From: Rhypophila decipiens
Lineage: Eukaryota; Ascomycota; Sordariomycetes; Sordariales; Naviculisporaceae
DNA length: 64,000 nucleotides
Reading direction: 5' to 3'
Assembly: GCA_033297075.1 (NCBI GenBank)
Contig: MU858154.1
Span: 1-64,000 of the forward strand
Below, in pieces: positions 10,616 to 20,762 of the stretch; position 1 is the first letter of the stretch; every line of letters starts with the position of its first letter. A program made the translations under genes and the position numbers. The notes under the pieces are model-generated. The model was not told where the DNA came from. It was given only the letters and a program-made list of their open reading frames with translations, and did not search any database.

Positions 10616-10902
10616 TCATTTGCCTCGGCCCCAGGCGCAAGAACCTCCCTTGACGATGCCCCAATACCCCACGAGACTCATGCTGATGATGATGGTGAGC
10701 ACTGCAGTATAATAATGTTAGCTACCGTTAAGGTCGATCGATGACGGTGTTATCTGAATGCTGGTGACATACCGACTGCTATCGTCTCCGGGACGGTGTG
10801 ATCCACTTCTCTTTTCACGATCGCATGGCGGGCCTCGGTCAACACTTGGCTGAGCCCTTCGGTGAGCTTTCGGGCATCGTGGGGGAATCGTAGAACAGGC
10901 AT
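10616..10902 (-). CDS. Small single-helix membrane protein (71 residues, spliced)
   Basis: Exon 1 (10902-10773) starts with ATG and ends in phase 1 at GTATGT. A 71-bp intron (10772-10702), with a GCTAACA branch and CTGCAG acceptor, leads to exon 2 (10701-10616). The 216 nt give 71 residues plus stop. An N-terminal polar helix (RKLTEGLSQVLTEARHAIVK) precedes one strongly hydrophobic segment (IAVVLTIIISMSLVGYWG) and a short Lys/Gly-rich tail, as in a tail-anchored or small organellar membrane protein. I do not recognise the family. Support comes from the clean intron, the frame-restoring join and the textbook helix. Confidence 0.65.
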
Positions 10903-11881
10903 GGCGAAATGGGGTTGAAGGGATATTATTATTGCACATTAAAAAGATAAGAGCTTAGTCCTGCAGTTTGCGACGCCGGCGTAAAAAAAAAAAGTCGTGC
11001 AAGTGCCGCCTGGGCAGGTCGGTTCTGGAAGGAGAATCGAATGGCTGTTTGTTGATAGAATGAACCATCTCGATTCATGGACGATCTGCGATGGGGGTTT
11101 GCCCAGCATATGTACCAGACAATTCCAGCAAGATTTGCCAAACAAGCTTTTTGAATCCAAAACAAAACGCTGTGGTTTTCAGCATTTTGGTTACATCCCT
11201 AGAACCAAAGTCCAGACTGCGCCCCGACGAACTGTAGCAAAATGAGACGACCGTGGGTAGTTTGGCGTGTTGAGAAGTTGAGACGCGGGGGAAGGAGGCG
11301 TGCGTGGTGCCACTTTGAAGACAGCAACATTCGATTCTCGTTTCATGTTTCCCCATGTCGAATTTTCACCAATTCGCCAGGGGTTTTGAACTCATTGATC
11401 TTGAATCCAGATGGAATCACCCAATATTGCCTGTCAGAATGCTGGACATTTATTGTTAGCATGCTGACTCCCAGGAAGTGCGTCCGGATGATCATTTGGC
11501 GCAGTGCAGTGTGATGAAGGAATTTGAAGGGATTCCCATCGTGACTTCCGCCCCTGAATGCCAAGGCCAAGAAGCTTGGCTGGTGGACGAATGTCACATG
11601 ATCAGCTGAACTGAACCCATGTTTCTTTCTGTCTTCTTGGCACGCACTGCAGAATTCGTCCCGAAGCGGCGAAGCGGCTCACTCCCCATTGCTCCGAGCT
11701 CCGTTGTTACGCTTTCTATTATTCTGTATACGAAGGATATCTAACCAATGGTCGAAATTCAAAAGGTATCATGCTTATGCTGTATGTTGACATTCAACCC
11801 ACCCCGCCTGCCAAGACCCAAGTCCATGTGTTGACCCTCAATTCAGCCTTCTCAGGACAGGTCTCACGCGAATCCTCGATT
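10903..11881. other. Intergenic region, nothing recognised
   Basis: About 1 kb with no convincing frame. It contains a 12-base A run at about 10984 and the upstream region of the small membrane-protein gene. Confidence 0.5.
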
Positions 11882-14800
11882 CTAGTAGACTCCCCAAGTC
11901 AGCATATCGGCCAGCATCTTCCCGCTCAAAGTCGCATCACTCTTCATCTTCGCCAAATGATCTTCATGCTGATAGCGTTCCTCGTTGAGCTCGTCCCTAC
12001 TCATATACACCGATCGTTTCTCGACACCAGCAAGGTCGCCGAGGTCGATAAAGTCGCTGCTGCCCCGTGGTACGCCGACAATCTCCTCGAGCCGTCGATG
12101 ACAGAGCTCGCGCGCGCGATCGACGGCGGTGCAAGCCGAATTCTCTTTCTTGATCGATTTCAGGGCCTTCTTCGCTGCCGCCTCCTCCTCCGACAACATC
12201 TTCTTAGCGGTGGCCTTTGCTTTTGTCAATATTTTGTGGTCGTAGGGACCGTAGGCGCATAGTGTGTCAAACAGTTGGTCGAGGACATGGTGGAATGTTT
12301 TGTGAGCCTTGTGCTTGCGGTTCCTGATGCGAAGGACGTTTTGGCGGAGCCAGTTTCCGAGAGAGATCGGAGCCGATACTCCTAAAGCTGGTGCCAGAAC
12401 TGCGTTCAGTATCTGAAGGCTCTCCTTCGAGAGCGAGGAATAAGATGGCGGCGGCGATGTGTCGAAAAAGGTCACAAGAAGAGGAAGTTGGGACAGCAGG
12501 TATGTTTTGTTCAATCTGTCCCGCCATGGCGCCTTGTGGCAGAATCTAGATATTTCCGAGGTGATTTGCTTAGTGACTGGCCACGCTATTAGTTCTAGCG
12601 CCTAGAGTAGCCGTTAGCCAGGGGACATTCTCAAACATCAGGCCTGATGGAAACACCAGAGACGAGGGTGGATTGGAAAATATACCTTGTGGTCGACTAT
12701 TTTCTCGTCAGTACTGGGGCGGCCCCTGCCGCGGAGATGCTCCAGGCCATCCCCGCCATATGCGGCTCGAACGCTCATGCCTGTGCCACGAGTAGGGCCG
12801 GAAATTACCATGTTCCAAAAGATACGACATTGATCGGTATACGGGATGGTCAGAACGACCATGGCCGTGAGGACGCTGCCGTCCGCCGGTGTATCGGGAT
12901 CCTTGGGTGGGTTGAGTATTACAATCTGCGCTTTGTGTGGCAGACCCTCGCTCATGGTCACAAAAATACTGTTGGGAACGGATGGATCCTCGTCCGGAGA
13001 CACGACAAATCTGCGCAGTGGTTGCTGCTCGGCCAATATCTGCTGCACTGATTTTGCTTTGGACGCGGCCTTTGAATGCAACGACCGGAAGATATCTTTT
13101 TTGACGGCCAGAGTCGGCAAAGCCCTTTGTTCGCCAACAGGTGCGGCAGCTCTTGGCCGACATTCCTCAAGCTGTCTGAGGATTTCGCTGGGCTTCTCGA
13201 CCAAGGTGTCACGCAGCAGCATTGGGGAAAACTCGTGGGCCGGCAATACCACCTGCCGTGCCCATCTCTGCAGAGATTTAAGGTCAACATCGGCTGTGTG
13301 GGGATAGAAGAAGAGGAATGAAGTTCCTGCAGTGGCTAATCGGGAGACTTCCCAGGGGTCTATCAGAACCCAGGGGTTCCGAGTGCCGTCCTGGAAATAA
13401 GCGAACGAACTGGCATAAATGATGATGGTCTTGTAGCGCGAGAGCAAGCTCGATTGCCCCTGCCCGCCGAACCCAGTGAAGGTTAAGGAGCCAACCAGGC
13501 TGAGGTTCAGGATGTCTGTCTTGAGGTGGAGGACCTGTTGGATGAAATCCACGAGACGCAGAATGCTCTACCTCGGGGTGGCGCAGTTAACAACAATCAA
13601 GAAGTTTGCCCCCGGATTATAATGGTAACGCGGGGAAACCTGAATCTCTAGACTGAAATGGACCACCTCGCGACCGAGGCTTGGGTCCGTATCGCTGTGC
13701 GGGTCGGCAAAGAAGAGTTGGACTTTGATCGTGCCAAGACTGAAGACCTCTGCGGACGCGGTTACTGTGAGATATTGGACAACGCAGATGCCACCGTTGG
13801 GTTCAAGTTTCTCCAGCACTTCAAACGAGGACGTCACTCCCCGTGGCGCGGATTCTTCTTTGCCATCAGACTTGGACATCCAGTTGAAGGTCCCGTCGGG
13901 ATTTGAAATGCGGCTCCGAACTTGGCGACGCGGCTTGGCGGCATTTCCGTATGGCTTCGATGACTTGTTGTTAACCTGCCACGAAAACTTGACTCGGTCT
14001 CCAATTGCGATGGCCTCCAGGAACTTGGGCTGTCCCGTCGTTACTGGGTATTCATACACGACGGGCCGCACGCCTTCAAACTCGGGGACGCGTCGTTTAA
14101 GGCGCGGCGAAAACACGTCGAGCGAAACTGTATCCTCTGCGCGGAACAGCACCCCGGATGGTCGCGAACGGCCTTCGTTCCCTATCAAGACTCCGAGGGA
14201 ACCAGAAAGCCGCACCGTGGCTCCCGGCGGAATACCCAGCGGAAGCTGTATCGGGCAATCGACATCAGGATGGAGCCATGATGTCCTCCTGATCGCAATA
14301 ACAAGAGGATTTATCTGTGGAGAAGGCATCCTCCCCACGTTTTGTATCACAATATTTTCCACAATGAGGAACTCGCCGGGTTCGTAAATGTCATCCTCGT
14401 TTTCGTCGATAGCATCAAAGCTCCGCACGACGAGTTCATATCGACCAGACCACATCTCAGCCTTAGCACCACCCTTACGGCATAGCTGGATGTGACAAAA
14501 CCCGTCGGTGCCAGATTGTCCATCGCTGAGAGGCAGATTGACTGCGCGACCGTGGTAGCCATTCATACCATTGGGAGCACCTGGCCGAGATCCACAAGTT
14601 GTGACCTCCCCGTCCCCGTTGGTTTCTATCCAACTACAGCCCGAACCCCCGCAACCGCCTCGCCCGCCGGCGCCGGGTTGGCCATGGAGGCCCTTGGCTC
14701 CGCCAGCGCCGCCGTCGACATTCCATCGTAGGGCTAACAGCGCATCCACGTCTTCCTCTCGAACCGTCACGTACACGTGCCCACCGTCCCCGCCCATGGC

Positions 14801-15324
14801 ACCGTCGGTTCCTCGTCCGGCATCACCTCCATGACCCCCCGGACCTCCAGCTGTGGCATCGTACCACTGCGTCGCAGTGATGCCCGAGAGACCCTCGCCG
14901 CCGTCCTGACCGTCCTCGCCAATCCCGCCGCGGCCGCCGTTTCCGCCACGACAGTCAATCAGTAGGTCCTGAGCAGGCGACACGGACCAGACTGGCTTCG
15001 CTGGGGAAGAGGGATGATCTTCCCTTTCCACCAGGACGGAACCGGAAGGAGAGCACCCCTTTATGCGTACCCGAACCTCGCGCCCACGAGTGCCGGGCTT
15101 GGGGTGCTGCGCATGCCTTCCGTGGCGTCCGGATGCGCCCAATCCAGCTGTTTGTTAGGAATGGGCGTCAGTCTGGCACAGCATTTTTACTGAAGGAACG
15201 CAAGTAATGGGATAAATATCTCACCACTATCGTGGTTCGATCCATCCTCCCACGACTGTGTCTCGTCAGAGCCGTGATTACCGGCTGCTGAGATCAAGAT
15301 CGTGTCTGACACTTTCGATGCCAT
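11882..15324 (-). CDS. Large glycine-rich multidomain protein, interrupted by an in-frame TAG
   Basis: Exons 15324-15225, 15147-12686 and 12601-11882 (introns of 77 and 84 bp) sum to 1,094 codons in one frame. Codon 560 (13570-13568) is TAG. Before it: an ISAAGNHGSD start, a glycine-rich collagen-like region (about 100-235, GGxGGxGG repeats) and beta-rich sequence. After it, the same frame continues with globular sequence (IIIYASSFAYFQDGTRNPW, LIDPWEVSRL) and ends in a Lys/Glu-rich helical tail. The architecture resembles fungal proteins carrying a DUF7932-type domain (recalled, not checked). Without suppression the product is 559 residues. A 60-bp intron GTTGTT...CAACAG (about 13593-13534) would remove the stop in frame, but it lacks a branch motif and deletes good coding sequence. 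A recent nonsense mutation is the simplest reading. Confidence 0.7.
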
Positions 15325-16629
15325 GAACTGGCTGGTCTTTGAACTGCTTGGCGTTTATTACGGTGAGCTGGAGCCTGGTTGGCTGTTACCCGGAACAAGT
15401 GTTTCGGCAGATCTTGGACAGATGAAGAAGAGCCAAGTTTGGGGCACGGTGAGTAGAAAACCGTTTTATAACCCAGCATTTAACTTTCCATCGATGAAAC
15501 TCTGCATATATCGTGCAGGTATCGACCCACTTGTAACTTTGTCGGTGAAGCCGATTGTCCATATGTGATCCATAAAACTGTGGCGTCTTATGTGTCTAGA
15601 CCACATGTACACATGGAGTCCCGACTCCATGGACGGCATTTCCAGTTGCTCCGCTGCTCGTATGACTGCCGCCCAAAGTTCATCTCGACACTTCGATCAT
15701 TGATGTCCGGTTCGAGTCACACTCAGACATGGACCACATGGTGCTTTCCTGCGCAAGTAATTTCACAAATCAAACTCAAATGTTGAAGTTTACATCTCTC
15801 AATCCTCTGTCAAAAGCAGCACCTTGAGTCTCATTTCGCCAAGGAGCAGACTGCTAGTAATATCACAATGCGTTGCAGCTGATTTAAAGAGGCCGCTTAA
15901 TATACAGGCACCAGTACTCTCGTATACAGGCACCAGTCCAATTTGACTTTCCCGACCAGAGGCATTTATTCGAACCAGCCAAGGCATTTATTCGAGCAAG
16001 TCAGAGCATTTATTCGAGCAAGTCAAAGCATTTATTCTAATCCAGTTAAGCCATTTATTCCAGTCCAGTTAACCTATTTATTCTCATTCAGCTATGGCAT
16101 TTATTCGAGCCAGGTAAGGCATTTATTCGAGCCAGTCAAGGCATTTATTACAGCTAGTCAAGGCATCTTGGTTTCTCAGTGGGTGGCACATTGCTGGGAT
16201 ACACACTGTCCGCGAAAGGTCCATGATACGATGATACGAAGTAACGAAACCACGCAATCACTCACACAGCAGGAATATAATCTCAAGAGCATTTTGTAGC
16301 AAAACGAATGGCATTCAGTTGAATGAATCAACGAGTTATTTAAGTCTAGTGACTATCGCTACTGGAAACCCAGGGGTTAAAATCAATTTCTCCTAGTGCC
16401 CGTCCTGTCCCAAGCAAACTGCTTTGCGACGAACCGAGCCCTGATGACAGGTCGGCCTTTTGCCCCTGCTCACTCAGTTGAATAAATCAACGAGTTAATA
16501 AGTCTAGTGACTATCGCTACTGGAAACCCAGGTAAAATCAATGTCTCCTGATGCTAGACCTGTCCATGGCAGATTGCTTTGCGACGAACCGATCCTGAGG
16601 GCAAGTCGGCATTTGGCCCCTGGCCCGGG
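15325..16629. other. Intergenic region with short tandem repeats
   Basis: Upstream of the glycine-rich gene and downstream of the proline-rich gene. Holds the 15957-16170 minisatellite and the 159-bp duplication at 16319-16636. No supported gene; a plus-strand frame at 15302-15568 overlaps the end of the neighbouring gene antisense. Confidence 0.6.
15957..16170. repeat. Minisatellite of ~20-26-bp units with core GGCATTTATTCGAGC
   Basis: About ten diverged units carry the core (G/A)GCATTTATTC followed by a CCAGTCAA/CAAGTCAA-type spacer. No coding frame is preserved, and the units are too irregular for a CRISPR-like or centromeric array. Confidence 0.85.
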
Positions 16630-16636
16630 TTACACC
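16319..16636. repeat. Tandem duplication, period 159 bp
   Basis: Two copies begin TTGAAT(G/A)AATCAACGAG at 16319 and 16478 and share AAGTCTAGTGACTATCGCTA, CTGGAAACCCAGG and GCTTTGCGACGAACCGA in the same order. Divergence is moderate with small indels. The second copy runs into the 3' end of the proline-rich gene. Confidence 0.85.
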
Positions 16637-18188
16637 TTGGGCGGATGTTGGCAGCGGCAAGGCCGCGGAGCCGCCTTGTCCGGCGTAGGCTGCTGCCCCT
16701 CCACCAAAACCCCTTTCTGCTTTGCAATCAAATTCGAGGCAAGGGGCGTTGGCTTTGGGTTAGGCTCAGTGGTACGAGCTGAATTGAGGCCAGGATGAGT
16801 CTCATACGCGAGGTGGTTCGTTGCTTCACTGGGCTTTTCGCTGTCGGGTGCTTGGTTGGTCGAGGAGATTAAGCCGACGTCTCTGTTTTTAGGCACCGGT
16901 GTCTTGTCCCAACCTTTGGTGAGTGCCTTATTCTCTGAAAGATCCGGCGTGGAAAGACGTGAAATTATGGGTGCGCCCGGGGCAAATGGAGGGGGTGGAA
17001 TTGGAGATGGCGGACGTTGAAGAAGTGGCGAAGCATATGGAATTTTGGGTGCGCCCGGGGTCTTTGCAATTGGAGATAGCGAACGGTCACATCTTGGTGT
17101 TTGGTGGTCCTTGCTCGCTGATACCGGCCCAGTCTTCGGCTCGGGTCGCTGCTCGGGTCGCTGCTCGGATTGCTGCTCGGATTGCTGCTCTTGCTCTTCC
17201 TGGGGAGGATCGCCATTCAACTTGGAAGTAGCAGGTTCGACAGATGCGGCTTTGGCTGATTTTTTGTCCTCAATCTTGGTGTTCAAGGTGGTCAGCAATT
17301 TTCTGAAGCTGGGTAGTTGGACCGTGTTAGACAAGGGTGAGCTGGGAGGACAGACGAGTTTCTCCTGTCTCTTGTTCCGATCTGCACTGCTTGCTGATGC
17401 CTGTTTGGTCTTCCACTCCTTGTCCCCGATTCTGCGGGCCTCGGTGGTGGTCGGTTGTTTGCCTCGTTGTGGGTCCTCTACGGCCTGTGGGCGTCGTTCC
17501 TGTTCCTCTACGGCCTGTGGGCGTCGTTCCTGTTCCTCTACCGCGGGTGGGTCTTGTTCTGGTCCCCCTGGGGCGACGTTGTTGTCGGGGTGGGGTCCGG
17601 GGGATCCGGGGCCGATGTTGTTGTCGGGGGCGACGTTGTTGTCGGGGTGGGGTCCGGGGGGTCCGGGGGGTACGGGGAGTGCGAGGTGGGGTACGGGGTT
17701 GGGCTCGTTGAGCAACCTGCGGATGATGCGAACGATGAGAAAGACAACGACACCCCAGAACCAAACACAAAAGGCAAGCATGGTGGCGATTATGACGACA
17801 AGCGCGAAGAAGTTCAGGCCGCATGTTATCCAGAAGGCGAAGCTGATGAGGGCTGCGCCCAGGTGGAAAATCAATGTGCCGATGACATAGCCTAGACAGA
17901 AGAGAAGCGGGACCGAGTCGAAAAGTGCGATGGTTGCGACAAGTGAACCCTAGAGAAAGAATGACATCGCGTGTTAGGTGTCTGGGTCGGAGAATCTTGA
18001 GCAAGGCCAGAAACGAGAATACTCACCGCGTAGCGGTAGGTTAGACAACAGCCATAAAACCAGCCACAAAACTCTCGAAGCCCGGCAGGAAGGGCTAGAA
18101 TCCACGGGCCGACGATCAGATTGAGCCGAGCCATGAGCGCGCGACCCAAGATAGAAATCCTGGTCCAAACCTGCTGGAGGAAGGCCAT
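16630..18188 (-). CDS. Membrane protein with proline-rich low-complexity tail
   Basis: Exon 1 (18188-18027, ending at GTGAGT) and exon 2 (17949-16630), separated by a 77-bp intron with a CCTAACAC branch, encode 493 residues. An in-frame ATG at 18218 would add ten residues. The first ~130 residues contain three or four hydrophobic segments, including LFCLGYVIGTLIFHLGAALI and FFALVVIIATMLAFCVWFWG. The remainder is Pro/Gln/Glu/Ser-rich with short internal repeats: PHPDNNVAP units, EEQERRPQAV in tandem, EQRPEQRPEP. No family recognised; a membrane anchor with a disordered cytosolic tail is the plain description. The repeats are also visible in DNA as GTTGTTGTCGGGG units. Confidence 0.65.
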
Positions 18189-18260
18189 GATGGTAGCGTT
18201 ATTGGGAACCCTGTCCATCGGGAGAGAATTTGGAAGGTCTTCTTGATCGAATAGATGTCT

Positions 18261-18424
18261 GATCTGGGAATGGATGATATAAGTTCGATCTGGTATTGGT
18301 TGATAGAAGTTCGATCTTGTTTGTAATGGATGATTGAAGTTCGATCTTGTTTGTAATGGATGATTGAAGTCTGATCTGGAAATGGATGATTGAAGCATGA
18401 TCTTGAAATGGATGAGAGAAGTTG
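18261..18424. repeat. Six tandem ~26-30-bp units upstream of the proline-rich gene
   Basis: Units start GATCT and end GATTGAAGTTC-like (GATCTTGTTTGTAATGGATG in the two best copies). They lie 40-240 bp upstream of the gene's ATG on its 5' side, so they could sit in the promoter or 5' UTR. Confidence 0.8.
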
Positions 18425-19070
18425 AAGCTTTGGCTGTGGAAGATGAGAGTTTAAGTCGAAGTTCGTCAGGTGGTTCGAGAACAGAGTGACGTCTTCGGAA
18501 AATTAAGCCTCGGGCAAGTGCAGGTCTGCTGGAATTACACGGCAGGAGATCCATGTATCCACTTTGGTGCAGGCAAGTGGTACTGTGGTAGCCTTGGCCT
18601 AGCCCGAAGGCCTCCGACCTCACCACAATGAATGGTTACCTGGTACTTGAAACCTATCTCCGGGGGAAGTGGTTCTTTTCTTCTGATGTGTTGGTTTTTG
18701 CCTGAAGCAAAGGACTATGGGCCCCTTGGTTCTTGCCTTGCTCCCACTTTCCCTCTGAGTGCAAGCGGTTTCGCGATGACGACGGGCTACATGTAAGATG
18801 TCACTGAAACGGGCCTGGGTTGATGCTTCCGGGAGTTTTGTGATGTCATGGATGAATCTGCGGATTCGGCTGCGGAATCTCTCTGACTATCTGGAAGCAA
18901 CGCAGGGCTTGTGCCTGCCCAGGTTGGTGTGCTGTACCTACCGACGCCTGGAAGTGGCCACAAAGACCCATTGTGACCTTTGTGCCCCCAACATGTGACA
19001 GATTCATGACAACATGAAGCGATTTACAGTTCGTTCATATTGCCATCCAGGTAAATGAACCATATGATTG
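18425..19070. other. Intergenic region, nothing recognised
   Basis: Holds no supported gene. It lies between the 5' side of the proline-rich gene and the 3' end of the CorA-like remnant. Confidence 0.5.
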
Positions 19071-20762
19071 TTACGACTCGAAGCGCCCTGAATGAGACTC
19101 GACCTCGCTGTGTGTTCTCACCCGTAGCGCACGAAGCTCTCGAGAGGACCTAGAAAACAGAAAATACAACCCAAAGACAGCCCAAAGAGTAGCCAACAAA
19201 GCCGTCGAATAAATCCAAAAGTCCGCCCACCTTCCCGTCCCCCCTTCCAGTCCTTGCGGTGGACCATAGTTTGTTTGCATGCCGAGGATGGAAGCCATGG
19301 TTCCAAAGGGCAGGAATGCCGTCGCAATAATAGTCACCAGCCCAAGGCGCTCAGTTAATTTGGTGGAATGCTCCGCTTCCCGTAGCTGAATGCCGGCTAC
19401 AAGCCGCTGTATTGCCTCGGAAACGCGACTCGAGGTTCTCTCGAGCAAGCCCACAGCCTGCTCGAGGTCAACTCGTATTCCTGCCAAGCAGCTCGCAACG
19501 TCTGAGTGTAGGGCACCACCCGACATCCAAGCCCGGGGCGCGCCACTCCTGAATAGCTGGATTTCGTTCTGCAGCAAGTGGTTGAACGTGCCGATGCGCC
19601 GGCGGAGGGTAAACAGCTGGTTGAGGAATCTAGCGTGGATCTCGACCGAGTCTTTGTTTAGCTTCTGTCGCCATTCAATTGAATTCAGGTCGCGCTCGAA
19701 ATAAATGCAGGTGGTAATCCAATCCGAGGCTATGATTCGCGCAAGCCCCTCGATGAGCGTGAAGGGATGATAGCCGTGTTTCCTTCCAAAAATTGGGTTC
19801 TGCAAAATGTACAGAACGAAGGAGTCCATGTAGCTGGTACGCCGATCGACGGCGCAGCCTTGATACTGAGAAGGAATGTCCAGGAATGGTCGATAGGCAG
19901 ATTCACTCCTCCTGCCATATACGCTCTCGGGGTCACCGTTGGAAACTGCGACCTCGAAAGGTGGATCCAGAAGAATTACCCTGGTCGTCAACGAGTATAA
20001 GCACAAACGTCATTGGTCTGGGAGGACAAATACAGGTCGACTGAGGACGGCACTTACCTATTGTCCATTCAGGCTTGGAGATATCGGCAGGTGGTCTGGA
20101 CCACACTGATGTGAGATGACGAATCATGGCGCATTTCTCGTTGCGGATTATGGTCATGCTTGATAGGAAACTGCAGCCCTCCCACCCTGCTGATGTTCAT
20201 CTTTTTCAAGTCGGGTTCCATCCGTTCCGGCGGGTCTTCTTTGGAAGAACCCGTGTATTCCCTTGGACCCACCTATCCTACGGTGATGTAATCATTGGAT
20301 GGCTGAATCGAAGACAGTATAGGGAGGTGACCATCAATCCTCTCAAACGTGTACCATGGCTTCGAGACGATGCCTTGTCTTTCTGCCGCCATTTTGGACG
20401 TTTTGATTTTGGTCTTTTCGGATATAACGAACTCGTGGAGGAATCGCGTCGAGGTATTCTAAAAAGAATTTAGGCTGGATGTCGAGATTGTAGCCCGAGA
20501 TTGTAGCAACTTGTGGCGAAAGGTTTTCGACAACAACCAGCCGTCTAAAGATGCCAGGTTCGGCAATGGCTGCGCAAAGGCCATGCTCTTCAATATCGCA
20601 ACTTTGCACCCGTCGCTCGTTTCCTGGAAAATCAATGACTTTTATCCTGGAAGTCGTTGTGTTTTGCAAGCTCAGAAAGGACTGGAGAGGTTTGAACCTT
20701 GGGAGCTCCCTGGCTATCTTTTCAACGCGGCCCTTGAACCGGTGGGCCCCAACAGGCGACAT
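19071..20762 (-). pseudogene. CorA-like Mg2+ transporter family gene, apparently decayed
   Basis: The N-terminal part (20762 to about 20400) reads as a typical fungal CorA-like start, with RRLVVVENLSPQ and FFLEYLDAIPP. Continuing homology-like sequence then jumps frame: PWYTFERIDGHLPIL, a TAG at 20278-20276, GPREYT, then another frame with CAMIRHLTSVW and EWTIG. A GTAAGT...CAG intron follows. The last 20006-19071 segment opens with VILLDPPFEV, then an all-helical domain and two C-terminal membrane segments flanking a GMQTN sequence where GMN is usual. The intron phase also fails to restore frame. At least one nonsense and two frame changes make a pseudogene the best call. Unusual introns could hide one lesion but not, as far as I can see, all of them. 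Confidence 0.5.

Noticed and set aside
15957..16170. Regularly spaced short repeats resembling a CRISPR array
   Set aside because: Units and spacers both vary, spacers are not unique sequences of constant length, and the genome is eukaryotic.
17045..17895. Long Gly/Cys/Ser/Val-rich frames antisense to the proline-rich gene
   Set aside because: They mirror its repeats on the opposite strand and have no independent support; the minus-strand model has membrane helices and a clean intron.
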